This document shows positions 1-7,256 of a DNA stretch of 23,668 bases, piece by piece. The notes beneath the pieces are model-generated. The model saw only the letters and a program-made list of their open reading frames with translations, did no database searches and was not told the DNA's origin. Positions within the stretch are counted from its first letter, which is position 1; each line of letters begins with the position of its first letter. The stretch is from positions 1 through 23,668 of the forward strand of contig CAZYMS010000019.1 in NCBI GenBank assembly GCA_964648985.1, read 5' to 3'. Both the position numbers and the translations under genes were made by a program. This DNA is from JAEUSE01 sp964648985. GTDB lineage: Bacteria; Patescibacteriota; Doudnabacteria; UBA920.

Positions 1-26
1 GGCTGGTAAAATTGAAAGCACTACAT

Positions 27-1292
27 ATGGGAAAGCGAGAGAGAAAGACAATTTATCTAGATTATGCCGCAACCACACCAGTACGCCCGGAGGTTGTTAG
101 GGCTATGGCGCCTTTTTTGGCTAAGAAGTTCGGTAATCCGTCTGCGCTATATAAGCTCGGGTTAGAAGCTCAAGAAGCGCTAAACAGTTCGAGGAGTTCT
201 ATTGCTTCTGTATTGAACTGCAGAGCAGATGAAATAGTATTTACTGCAGGAGGTAGTGAAAGTATTAACCTTGCCATTCTAGGTGCTGCAAAAAATTTCC
301 GCAAAAACCATAAGGCTGGTGGACATATTATTACCTCTACTATAGAACATCATGCGGTCTTGCATGCAGTGGATGCACTTGCCGCAGAAGGTTTTAGCGT
401 AACTAAAATTGGCGTTACCGAAGAAGGATTTTTTAAGCTAGACGAGCTAAAAAAAGCAATTCGTCCAGATACTTTTCTGGTTAGCCTCATGTATGCCAAC
501 AATGAAATTGGCACCATAGAACCAATAACCGAAATTGGCAAGTTAGTTAGAAAAATAAACTCTGACCGCATTAAACTCGTCACCCGTCACCCGTCACTCG
601 TTACTCCTATTCTCTTTCACACTGATGCCTGCCAATCGGGAGGATATATAGATATAGATGTTCAAAAACTCCATGTAGACCTGCTTACCTTAAATGGAAG
701 CAAGTTGTATGGCCCCAAACAAACAGGTTGTTTGTTCGTACGCAGAGGAGTACGCTTAGAACCAATTATCTATGGGGGTGGGCAAGAAAAAAACCTTCGC
801 AGTGGCACAGAAAATGTTCCGGGAATAGTTGGTTTCGCTAAAGCGCTCACACTTGCACACCAAGAACAAGAGCAGGAAACGCGGCGGCTAGAAGCACTGC
901 GAGATTATTTTATTTCCCGCGTAGAAAAATCCATTGCACACATGCAGCTGAATGGCCCCGCCCCGCGTACAGGAACAAAAAAAGCACCAGCATACATACC
1001 CTCAAGACTCCCCAATAATATCAATCTGTCATTTGCCAATATAGACGGCGAAGCCCTGGTTATTTATCTTGACGCCCACCACATAGCTGCCGCAACAGGG
1101 AGCGCTTGCACCTCGCAAAGCACCGATCCTTCCCATGTACTTGAGGCCATTGGCCTGTCCAAGACCTACATCCGAGGTAGCATTCGCTTCACCCTCGGTA
1201 AATACACTACAAAGGCAGAACTGGACTTTGTGCTTAAAACTCTTACTGCTTTGGTAGCCCAACAGCGAAAAACAACACAGCAGATACTCTAA
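27..1292 (+). CDS. iscS: Cysteine desulfurase, NifS/IscS family
   Basis: PLP-dependent enzyme that takes sulfur from L-cysteine, leaving alanine and an enzyme persulfide used for Fe-S clusters and tRNA thiolation. From the ATG at 27 it has 421 aa, close to the family norm; a TTG at 12 is an alternative start but neither has a good ribosome binding site. Visible are the N-terminal LDYAATTPVRPEV, the His pair at 108-109, HTDACQ (Asp200, Gln203), the PLP lysine at 226 in NGSKLYGPK, the LRSGTENV stretch and the persulfide loop GSACTS with Cys361. The usual His before the PLP lysine is Ser here. Residues about 181-195 form an extra segment encoded by a 7-nt repeat array (578-605) that the family lacks. 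No scaffold gene (iscU) lies beside it. Function is confident; the choice between IscS and NifS subtype is not. Confidence 0.93.
   Translation: MGKRERKTIYLDYAATTPVRPEVVRAMAPFLAKKFGNPSALYKLGLEAQEALNSSRSSIASVLNCRADEIVFTAGGSESINLAILGAAKNFRKNHKAGGHIITSTIEHHAVLHAVDALAAEGFSVTKIGVTEEGFFKLDELKKAIRPDTFLVSLMYANNEIGTIEPITEIGKLVRKINSDRIKLVTRHPSLVTPILFHTDACQSGGYIDIDVQKLHVDLLTLNGSKLYGPKQTGCLFVRRGVRLEPIIYGGGQEKNLRSGTENVPGIVGFAKALTLAHQEQEQETRRLEALRDYFISRVEKSIAHMQLNGPAPRTGTKKAPAYIPSRLPNNINLSFANIDGEALVIYLDAHHIAAATGSACTSQSTDPSHVLEAIGLSKTYIRGSIRFTLGKYTTKAELDFVLKTLTALVAQQRKTTQQIL
578..605 (+). repeat. Four-unit 7-nt repeat array inside the desulfurase gene
   Basis: Four adjacent heptamers of consensus CGTCACY (units at 578, 585, 592 and 599; the last has T for C at its fourth base). 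The tract encodes VTRHPSLVT in an extra stretch just before the conserved HTDACQ motif. The reading frame stays open, so any insertion kept a multiple of three overall. It belongs with the other 7-nt arrays of this window (see findings). Confidence 0.85.
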
Positions 1293-1300
1293 CATATTAT

Positions 1301-1338
1301 AAAAAGAACCCCGTTCAACATAGAACGGGGTTCTTTTT
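1301..1338. terminator. Bidirectional Rho-independent terminator
   Basis: A perfect 16-bp stem (1301-1316 with 1323-1338) and a 6-nt loop. The core is GAACCCCGTTC/GAACGGGGTTC, flanked by A5 on one side and T5 on the other, so it can act in both directions. It ends the desulfurase transcript and, on the minus strand, overlaps the stop codon of the small zinc-ribbon ORF. Confidence 0.93.
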
Positions 1339-1477
1339 ATATGTAAACCACTGGGTGGGGGTTGTGGGCGCGGCGGCTGTACATGGTCATAGGCATGCTG
1401 CAGCCGGAACAGAAACGGTATCGCGCAGAAGCTGCTCCACACGAATCACATATAAATTTATATCCGTGAGTGTTCAT
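1337..1477 (-). CDS. Small zinc-ribbon protein (46 aa)
   Basis: A 46-codon ORF beginning MNTHGYKFICDSCG and carrying two CxxC knuckles in the arrangement C-x2-C-x9-C-x2-C (Cys10, Cys13, Cys23, Cys26), typical of a small zinc ribbon that binds one zinc ion. The tail (RRAHNPHPVVYI) is basic and proline-rich. It lies 63 nt downstream of the membrane-protein gene ending at 1541, in the same direction, and its stop sits in the terminator stem. No clear Shine-Dalgarno precedes the ATG. The frame stays open upstream for about 15 codons without another ATG, so the true start could be a rare codon further up. Role unknown; support comes from the paired CxxC motifs and the terminator position. Confidence 0.6.
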   Translation of the reverse strand: MNTHGYKFICDSCGAASARYRFCSGCSMPMTMYSRRAHNPHPVVYI

Positions 1478-1540
1478 AGGCGTGTACCGGTTAATTACCT
1501 TTACAGTACCATGGTAGTCTTAAAATAATATGAAAAGCAG

Positions 1541-2305
1541 TTACTGTGTTTGCTGAGGGCTTTTTTGGGATTTTATTATCTGTAATGCTCTATACACAAC
1601 CGCTCCATAAACTATATACCACGGAGCAAGAAAAATATTTATAAGCGAAACCGGGTTAAAATTTTCGGGAGTATATACACCATTTATATTTGCCATGTGC
1701 CAGAGATACCCGGCAATGCCCGCCAGAACTATATACACAAACAAATACACCAGACCGCGGACAAACAATGCTCGCAAATGACCTTTAGTCAAAGACACAC
1801 TTCGTTTAAGCGCTTCCCGTGCGCCAACATTTTCATCGACAACAATAAAAAACGCCATACTGTACCGCAGGGCAAGCCATATGCCAGGAAATACCAACAA
1901 CATAAACCCAATTGCAACTCCAATACTATATATAAAACTCACAGCAAACAGACTACCTGCATGTTTCCGACCGCTCGACAGTAATTCGATAAATGTTTTG
2001 CTGTGCGCGGGCACAAGCGCAGCCATGACACTACCCGCCTGGGCACAGAGACCAAGGACAAGCAATATAACAAACGCCACAACTGCATATACCACTATGA
2101 CCGCCGTCGACTTAGTCGACCAAAAAAGGAGCGCGCCCACAAAAAGAGCGAGAACGACCGCTGCGGTTGGCAGCAGACTCAGGCCCAGCATGGCAGCGTA
2201 CCGTGATTTAGTTTCATGAAGCGAGATACTAAGCAGCTCACCTATGCCCGGCAACTGAGGGGTAGCACCGATAGGGCTTGAAGGAATGGAAGATGTTTGG
2301 TCCAT
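1541..2305 (-). CDS. Multipass membrane protein, DUF975 / GPDPase-membrane-domain-like
   Basis: 254-aa protein with a Pro/Ser-rich cytosolic N-terminus (about 20 residues) and roughly six hydrophobic segments. The stretch around residues 145-180, with FPGIWLALRYSMAFFIVVDE then GAREALKRSVSLTKGH, resembles the conserved core of DUF975 and glycerophosphodiester-phosphodiesterase membrane-domain proteins, where an amphipathic ALKRS-x-KGH helix follows an LxxRY membrane helix. No catalytic residues are recognisable. It begins 21 nt after the stop of the upstream membrane-protein gene (2327-2875), so the two are probably cotranscribed; no clear ribosome binding site is seen. Family resemblance is from memory of motifs; biological role unknown. 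Confidence 0.75.
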   Translation of the reverse strand: MDQTSSIPSSPIGATPQLPGIGELLSISLHETKSRYAAMLGLSLLPTAAVVLALFVGALLFWSTKSTAVIVVYAVVAFVILLVLGLCAQAGSVMAALVPAHSKTFIELLSSGRKHAGSLFAVSFIYSIGVAIGFMLLVFPGIWLALRYSMAFFIVVDENVGAREALKRSVSLTKGHLRALFVRGLVYLFVYIVLAGIAGYLWHMANINGVYTPENFNPVSLINIFLAPWYIVYGAVVYRALQIIKSQKSPQQTQ

Positions 2306-2326
2306 ATATACTATATAAATAAAAAA

Positions 2327-2875
2327 TTATGTATCGCTGCGATGCGAGACAAATCTGCCAAAAACAATTAAATATATCACTGGTGCAATAAGCCATACAA
2401 AGCTAGCGCCAGACTGCAAGAAGATAAACCGAACGAGAGGATGGAGCGAGGACTGGACTGCGACTGGTAAGAAACTGAGTACAATGTTTATAAGTAGTCC
2501 AATCTGCAAAATAGAAAAAGGTACGCCAAAAACTAAATGCGCCCCACTCTTCCCCTCTGCAGCAGTACGGAATCCGTATTTTGAGAGAAAGAAAAAGAGT
2601 ACAAGAAAGAGACCACCGAACAAGGCCAAATGCTGGAGTGACACAGTAACAATATTCAGCTTAGCATTTACAATCTTTTGTAAAAACGGCGCCTCAATTA
2701 CCAGAAGCTTTGCCATGTATACAGAGACAAGAATGGAAAGAATTCTTCCGCGGCCCGAAGCAAAGGCATAAAGTACGGCCGCCACAAGCCAGAATAAAAT
2801 AATAAACAAATCCCAGCTTGGTGAGTGCCAGTTGAAACTTCGTATTAAATGTTCTAGTTCTATGTATTTATCCAT
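2327..2875 (-). CDS. Hypothetical integral membrane protein (182 aa)
   Basis: I do not recognise this family. The protein has about four hydrophobic helices (near residues 22-40, 42-62, 80-98 and 115-175, the last probably two) separated by short polar loops such as SKYGFRTAAEGKSG. The first 20 residues are polar and the C-terminus (RFVSHRSDT) is basic. The topology is loosely like CvpA-type proteins but no diagnostic motif is seen. It is the first gene of a likely two-gene membrane operon with the gene at 1541-2305. The 127 nt upstream to the protease gene hold nothing I can assign. Confidence 0.7.
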   Translation of the reverse strand: MDKYIELEHLIRSFNWHSPSWDLFIILFWLVAAVLYAFASGRGRILSILVSVYMAKLLVIEAPFLQKIVNAKLNIVTVSLQHLALFGGLFLVLFFFLSKYGFRTAAEGKSGAHLVFGVPFSILQIGLLINIVLSFLPVAVQSSLHPLVRFIFLQSGASFVWLIAPVIYLIVFGRFVSHRSDT

Positions 2876-3002
2876 TTTGTTTCAAAGCAATCATACCTTT
2901 TGTTTGGCAGAAATACCTTCGCAGCATGAGTCCTGGTACCTATATTTTACCATACAAACCTCCTGTAGGCACTGGCATATGTACAACATACGAATTAAAA
3001 CA

Positions 3003-3869
3003 CTAAGAGAGGGCTTTGGGAGAAACAAAGTAAGGCATTATTAGGTCCTTCTTTGGCCAATGCTTTTTTATAAACCATACCAGTATGGGTAATGCAACTA
3101 TGACAAATATCCACCCTACTACATATGATTGCTGTAAATCTGCAGCGTTGAGCGCGCCGTCAGATGATGCATGTGCAGGCCAAGTGGATATTACATTATT
3201 CACAAAGTGCAAAAGCACTGAAGGCAAAATACTTTTTGTGTACAAGTATATCACACACAGCACTACAGAAAATGCCGCCGCCCCAAAGAAATTAATGTGC
3301 AGTACGCCAAATATAATTGAGACTACCGCAATAGATTTTGCTATTCCCCACTTCTCGGCAAAACGGTGCAATAAGAAACCGCGGAAGATAAACTCCTCAA
3401 CAACAGGTGCCAGAATTAAGGCACCAAACAGTTCAAGCAACGTTGCCCATAAAGGATAGGAGACTGCTGCCTGCACATCGGAAGACGGTCTAGAAAGAAG
3501 ACTCTCGACCACGTGCGGGGCAACCCGCGAGAGAAGACTATATATTACAATTATGGACCCAATAGACAGCATGAAAATAGGTATATTGAGCAATACGTAA
3601 GAAAGCCAGGTTTTACTTTGAGGTAAAGCACCTCCTAAAGATCCTAGCTCAAGACCTTTACGGTGCGCGCGTATACAGAACCATAATATAGGAACCCCAT
3701 ATACCCATACGTATACAGCTATTGTCTGCCATAGTGCTCCAGTGACGTACATATTATATACAATCAGTACTGGGAAAGTAGCCAGTATCCAGCCAACCAA
3801 ATGTCGAGTCTTGACCCTTTGGAAGACACTAACTTCTGATGAGGTGTGAATATCTGTTGATTCGTTCAT
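3003..3869 (-). CDS. CPBP-family intramembrane glutamic endopeptidase (CAAX/ABI type)
   Basis: 288-aa multipass protein with the three motifs of the CPBP (Rce1-like, ABI) superfamily: EExxxR as Glu158-Glu159-Arg163 in VVEEFIFRG, FxxxH as Phe187-His191 in FGVLH, and HxxxN as His221-Asn225 in HFVNN. These residues form the intramembrane active site in characterised relatives. About seven hydrophobic helices are present and the first 20 residues are polar. Bacterial members act in peptide processing, bacteriocin immunity or surface-protein maturation; the substrate cannot be told here. It is transcribed divergently from the EamA gene, with a -10-like TATACT only 9 nt upstream of the ATG and no Shine-Dalgarno, suggesting a leaderless mRNA. 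Confidence 0.9.
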   Translation of the reverse strand: MNESTDIHTSSEVSVFQRVKTRHLVGWILATFPVLIVYNMYVTGALWQTIAVYVWVYGVPILWFCIRAHRKGLELGSLGGALPQSKTWLSYVLLNIPIFMLSIGSIIVIYSLLSRVAPHVVESLLSRPSSDVQAAVSYPLWATLLELFGALILAPVVEEFIFRGFLLHRFAEKWGIAKSIAVVSIIFGVLHINFFGAAAFSVVLCVIYLYTKSILPSVLLHFVNNVISTWPAHASSDGALNAADLQQSYVVGWIFVIVALPILVWFIKKHWPKKDLIMPYFVSPKALS

Positions 3870-3878
3870 GGTAAAAAC

Positions 3879-3884
3879 AGTATA
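3879..3884 (-). promoter_or_regulatory. -10 box of the CPBP protease gene
   Basis: Minus-strand TATACT ending 9 nt before the ATG (3869). No matching -35 hexamer is seen at 16-18 nt. If used, transcription would start 2-3 nt before the ATG. Confidence 0.5.
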
Positions 3885-3920
3885 TCATGCCGAAGCCACC
3901 CTAACCGGTACATCATACGG

Positions 3921-3926
3921 TATACT
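3921..3926 (+). promoter_or_regulatory. -10 box of the EamA gene
   Basis: TATACT ending 6 nt before the ATG at 3933. No -35 hexamer is obvious. The spacing puts the expected transcription start at or next to the A of the ATG, a leaderless arrangement mirrored by the divergent protease gene. Confidence 0.5.
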
Positions 3927-3932
3927 ACTAAC

Positions 3933-4808
3933 ATGAATATGGGCATACTACTTGCGCTCATGGCACTGATTGCATGGGCATTTGACGATTTTTTTATTGG
4001 ACGAAGCACAAAAAAGTTCGGGGACGTAGGCGCACTCTTCTGCCTTTCTGTGTTCGGTACTCTTGTTCTTCTACCATTTACCTATCACGAAATAAATACC
4101 ACCTCTCTCTGGTCACCCTCAGGGAGCATTGTATGGATACTCTGCGGCACAGTTGTAGTAACCCTTATTGCCGCACTTACAGACTTCGAAGCACTCCGCA
4201 TTGGAAAACTCTCAACCATAGACCCCCTCTACGCTTTAGAGGTCCCTCTCACTCTTCTGCTCTCATACCTGATTATTCACGAAACACTTGGGTCAACCCA
4301 ACTTATACTGGTTGGGTGTATCGTATGTGGTATGGTCCTGGTAGCAGCACAATCATTTAAAGGATTAAAAAATATCCGCTGGGAACGCGGAGTTCGTATG
4401 GCTTTAGTCTCAATATTGTTTATGGCCGGTGTTAACTTTTTAAGTGCGTATAGCGGGAGGGTCGCAGGCCCCATACTGGCAAACTGGTTCTCTTACCTGG
4501 GACTTGCAGTATGCACCGGAATATATCTACTAACCACAGGAAATATGCGGTCCGTACTACAGGCAATACGTGCAAACCCAATACTTGCACTGGCGTTATC
4601 TATTGCCGATGTAGTTGCCTGGACCAGTTTTATTAAAAGCGCAAGCCTTATCCCCATTGGTCTCACCACCGCCATCAGCGAGGCCTACATAGCCTTTGCG
4701 GTATTGCTCGGTATATACATAAACAAAGAAAAAATTCGCAGACACCAAATCATAGGCATCTGCATTGTAGTAACCGCAGTCCTCACTCTATCAATTATTT
4801 CTGGATAA
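3933..4808 (+). CDS. EamA-family (DMT superfamily) transporter
   Basis: 291-aa protein with about ten transmembrane helices in two repeated EamA halves. The first half ends with a conserved helix of the type STIDPLYALEVPLTLLLSYL followed by IHETLG and a helix leading to LVAAQSFKG; the second half repeats this as LTTAISEAYIAFAVLLGIYI, NKEKIRRHQIIGI and the last helix. This matches small-metabolite exporters of the drug/metabolite transporter superfamily. The substrate cannot be assigned. Its start codon is the first ATG after a TATACT box, with no ribosome binding site. It converges on the PaaX-like gene; the 57 nt between them show no clear terminator. Confidence 0.85.
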   Translation: MNMGILLALMALIAWAFDDFFIGRSTKKFGDVGALFCLSVFGTLVLLPFTYHEINTTSLWSPSGSIVWILCGTVVVTLIAALTDFEALRIGKLSTIDPLYALEVPLTLLLSYLIIHETLGSTQLILVGCIVCGMVLVAAQSFKGLKNIRWERGVRMALVSILFMAGVNFLSAYSGRVAGPILANWFSYLGLAVCTGIYLLTTGNMRSVLQAIRANPILALALSIADVVAWTSFIKSASLIPIGLTTAISEAYIAFAVLLGIYINKEKIRRHQIIGICIVVTAVLTLSIISG

Positions 4809-4865
4809 CTACCCTACTCGACAAAAGTGACCATACATTTCATTGCCTGCCACATTTAGTACTTA

Positions 4866-5444
4866 TTAAACTTTTGCGCGGCCGCGCATTTTACCAATAA
4901 CACTACGGAAGCTCTTGAGTAAATCCTTATCATCATCAAAAGCTTCTACTTTTGCCATACGGATGTAACGCATAAGTCCGGACTTCTTTAAAAAGATAGC
5001 GGCATCCGTATTAAGAGCGAATGGATAAATATACACACTTGCCTGTAAGGCCTTAAAACCAAACTCTTTTAACATTCTTCGAAGTTTATCACGGACGCCC
5101 ACTGCATGCTCCGGTATATCAAAAAGTATCATACGCCACTTACCATCCCACACTGCAGACTTTTTGTTCAGCTTAGCTTTCTCTAGCAATGCTTCCAGCT
5201 CCCCCTTCTTGGTAAGTTTAATAATTTTATCAGCCTCCTTATACCGGTAAGTAATATACCCATGACGATGAAGATAGAATAATATATTCTCCGCTCGTCT
5301 ATTTGCCAAATAATTTCTGTATTCCGGATAAAAAGCTTTACTCAACTGACCTCGTAATTTAGACCTGTACATAATGTCACTTGCCGCAAGCACATACAAC
5401 AGTGCTTGGCTCGTTTTTGTAAGTCGCTTAGTATCAGTATGCAT
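4866..5444 (-). CDS. PaaX-like regulator with Cas2-type C-terminal domain
   Basis: 192-aa protein. Residues about 10-90 look like a winged-helix DNA-binding region (basic, with LHRHGYITYRYKEADKIIKL as a wing-like strand pair). Residues about 99-175 carry the pattern WDGKWRMILFDIPE, then a helix RDKLRRMLKEFGF and VYIYPF, the ferredoxin-fold domain shared by PaaX-type repressors and Cas2. Cas2 proteins lack the N-terminal winged helix, and no CRISPR repeats are present, so a transcriptional regulator is more likely than an adaptation nuclease. An AAAGG motif 9 nt before the ATG is an acceptable ribosome binding site. Upstream is a GC palindrome (GGGCGCGCCC, about 5479-5488) that might be an operator. 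Targets unknown. Confidence 0.75.
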   Translation of the reverse strand: MHTDTKRLTKTSQALLYVLAASDIMYRSKLRGQLSKAFYPEYRNYLANRRAENILFYLHRHGYITYRYKEADKIIKLTKKGELEALLEKAKLNKKSAVWDGKWRMILFDIPEHAVGVRDKLRRMLKEFGFKALQASVYIYPFALNTDAAIFLKKSGLMRYIRMAKVEAFDDDKDLLKSFRSVIGKMRGRAKV

Positions 5445-5461
5445 ACATATAACCTTTCATA

Positions 5462-5680
5462 GTATTGGGCTTTTTGGCGGGCGCGCCCAAGTCCAAAACG
5501 ATATTTTTTTTTTTTTTTTTTTTTTAAAATAAAAAAAAAAACGGTTTAAAAATGTGTTTTTTTTTTTTAAAGATTGNNNNNNNNNNATTTATCAATAATT
5601 ATAACATTGCTTTTTTTTGCTTTTTGGGGCGGGCGCCAAAAATACCAATACTATATTTATTTTTTATTGTTTTTATAAAA
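5462..5680. other. Homopolymer-rich non-coding stretch with a 10-N assembly gap
   Basis: Contains runs of 22 T (5504-5525), 11 A (5531-5541) and 12 T (5557-5568), then a 10-N gap at 5577-5586. Similar GC-rich motifs of the form CTTTTTGG(GG)CGGGCG lie on both sides (about 5470 and 5619). No ORF or RNA is seen. Sequence accuracy here is doubtful. Confidence 0.8.
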
Positions 5681-5716
5681 ATATAAAAGACAGCTGTTAA
5701 AAGCTGTCTTTTATAT
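5681..5716 (-). terminator. Terminator at the end of dnaJ
   Basis: A perfect 15-bp stem (5681-5695 with 5702-5716, core AAAAGACAGCT) and a 6-nt loop, followed on the minus strand by an AT-rich tract starting TTTTATAAAAAC. The 5' arm is the last codons of dnaJ and the stop codon lies in the loop, so the end of the gene doubles as terminator. Confidence 0.85.
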
Positions 5717-6833
5717 TTTCCCAGAAGCTTTTGTTTACTTCCACGGATTCGCCGTTAAGGGCGGCGAGTTGTTCTATTAGGTCTTTTTCTTGTTTGGAAA
5801 GTTTATGGGGGATAATTACCCGGACCGTGAGGAGTAAATCTCCTCTCCTTCCAGAGTTAACTACTGGCACGCCCTTACCGGAAACTTTGAGCACTGTACC
5901 GGGCTGGGTCCCCGCTGGCACCTTTACCTCTATAACTCCATCAATCGTACTAACATCTAACTTTGTGCCAAGAGAGGCCTGAATAAAACTCACAGGGACT
6001 TCTTTATGCAAATTGTGTCCATCACGTACAAATTCCTTAGAGGGAGTTACTCGTACGGTTATATACAAATCTCCAGGATTTGAACCCCTATATCCTACTT
6101 CTCCTTCTCCTTGCATGCGTACTCGTTGACCGTTATCTATACCAGCCGGGATCTTTACTTCCAACGTTTTTGGCCGACGCAATACACCGCTTCCATGACA
6201 CACACTACAAGGAGTTTCTGGAATTTTACCATCCCCCTCACAGCGATCACAGGTAGCTGCAGACTGCATATTACCAAACACTGTACGACGCTGGGTTATA
6301 ATTTGACCCTGACCATGACACTGAGGACAAGTGATAACTTTAGCACCTGGCGCTGCACCGCTGCCTCCACAAACATGGCATTTATCTTGTTTCTCAATGG
6401 TAACAGATTTAGTTACTCCATGAACTGCTTCGTCGAAGCTAATAGTAAGCGGCATTTCCAAGTCTACACCGCGAGTTCTCCGTGATTGACGTTGCTCACG
6501 ACCACCAAATATATCTGAGAAAATATCGCCCAAATCGAACTCTACACCCTGCCCGCCAAACCCTTCAAATGGGTTAAATCCTGCTCCGCCCTGCCCGCCC
6601 CAGGCGGGTCCGCCTTGGGCAGACTGATAATTATCACCAAAGCGATCATACTGGCTGCGCTTGCCTGGATCAGAGAGTACTTGATACGCTTCATTCACTT
6701 CTTTAAACTTGGCTTCATTTCCGCTTCCCTTGTCTGGATGAAACTCATGTGCTTTTTTTCTGTAAGCACGCTTAATATCATCTGCGGAAGCAGATTTAGT
6801 AACCCCTAAAATATCGTAAAAATCTTTAGCCAT
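5697..6833 (-). CDS. dnaJ: Chaperone DnaJ (Hsp40)
   Basis: 378-aa type I J-protein, the co-chaperone that loads substrates on DnaK and stimulates its ATPase. The J domain has HPD at 32-34 and the KFKEVNEAYQVLSDPGKR helix. A Gly/Phe-rich linker spans about 70-110. The zinc-finger region has four CxxCxGxG repeats (Cys152/155, 169/172, 195/198, 209/212). The C-terminal substrate domains include GDLYITVRV and RRGDLLLTVRV. Length and all domains are normal. It is the last gene of the heat-shock cluster, 73 nt downstream of the DUF3467 gene; that gap is filled by an inverted 7-nt repeat element. No strong Shine-Dalgarno is seen before the ATG. Confidence 0.97.
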   Translation of the reverse strand: MAKDFYDILGVTKSASADDIKRAYRKKAHEFHPDKGSGNEAKFKEVNEAYQVLSDPGKRSQYDRFGDNYQSAQGGPAWGGQGGAGFNPFEGFGGQGVEFDLGDIFSDIFGGREQRQSRRTRGVDLEMPLTISFDEAVHGVTKSVTIEKQDKCHVCGGSGAAPGAKVITCPQCHGQGQIITQRRTVFGNMQSAATCDRCEGDGKIPETPCSVCHGSGVLRRPKTLEVKIPAGIDNGQRVRMQGEGEVGYRGSNPGDLYITVRVTPSKEFVRDGHNLHKEVPVSFIQASLGTKLDVSTIDGVIEVKVPAGTQPGTVLKVSGKGVPVVNSGRRGDLLLTVRVIIPHKLSKQEKDLIEQLAALNGESVEVNKSFWENIKDSF

Positions 6834-6839
6834 AACAAA

Positions 6840-6910
6840 AAGTAATAAGTAAGTAGTAATTAGTCATCAGAGCCTCGTCTTCCTACTAATTACTTACTAC
6901 TAATTCCTAC
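6840..6910. repeat. Inverted pair of 7-nt repeat arrays between the DUF3467 gene and dnaJ
   Basis: Left array 6840-6867: four heptamers of type (A/T)AGTAA(T/G) or TAGTCAT. Right array 6883-6910: four heptamers (CTACTAA, TTACTTA, CTACTAA, TTCCTAC), roughly the reverse complement of the left words. The arms are separated by 15 nt and would form an imperfect hairpin in the mRNA leader of dnaJ. The right array overlaps the stop codon of the DUF3467 gene. Confidence 0.8.
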
Positions 6911-7209
6911 TCAGTTCTAAACCCTATATGCGGAGCAACGTCACTACCGCCTTTTATTTCACCAAACTGCTCTTCATACCTTTTTACATTCTCTTGTAGG
7001 GCTGCAACTATGCGCTTCATGTGAGCCGGGCTCAGTATAACGCGTGCAGTTACCACCCCAGTTGGAGGAAATAGATTCATAAAGTCTACCACAAACTCTT
7101 CTGGAGTATGTGCGACCTGGGCCATGTTAGCATATGATCCTTTGAGCATTTCATCGCTCACTTTTACTTGCATCTGCTGGCCTTGAGGTTGATTTTGGTC
7201 CATAAACAT
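6907..7209 (-). CDS. DUF3467 family protein
   Basis: 100-aa protein with a Gln-rich N-terminus (QNQPQGQQMQVKV), then the family pattern of a YANMAQVAHTPEEFVVDF strand-loop, the segment FPPTGVVTARVILSPAHMKR and an amphipathic helix ending NVKRYEEQFG. This matches DUF3467, a widespread small cytosolic family with no established function. ATGs at 7209 and 7203 are both possible starts; neither has a ribosome binding site. It lies between dnaK and dnaJ on the same strand. Whether it is transcribed with them is uncertain, because a 270-nt structured gap and a hairpin separate it from dnaK. Association with chaperones is inferred from position only. Confidence 0.88.
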   Translation of the reverse strand: MFMDQNQPQGQQMQVKVSDEMLKGSYANMAQVAHTPEEFVVDFMNLFPPTGVVTARVILSPAHMKRIVAALQENVKRYEEQFGEIKGGSDVAPHIGFRTE

Positions 7210-7227
7210 TCAATTTTAATATAAAAT

Positions 7228-7256
7228 TTGCACCAATATTACCGCTAGATTATTAT
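7228..7256 (+). promoter_or_regulatory. Candidate sigma-70 promoter for an intergenic RNA
   Basis: TTGCAC (7228-7233), 17-nt spacer, TATTAT (7251-7256), predicted start near 7263. It points into the structured gap between the DUF3467 gene and dnaK, against the direction of the flanking genes. Confidence 0.45.

Noticed and set aside
578..605. CRISPR or VNTR-type repeat
   Set aside because: Units are only 7 nt with no spacers, and copies elsewhere have different words; not a CRISPR array.
1029..1442. Long minus-strand frame opposite the 3' end of the desulfurase gene
   Set aside because: It runs through the terminator and antisense to a conserved enzyme, with no family resemblance; only the separate 46-aa zinc-ribbon frame is protein-like.
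4866..5444. Genuine cas2 gene
   Set aside because: It has an extra N-terminal DNA-binding region, no cas1 neighbour and no repeat array.
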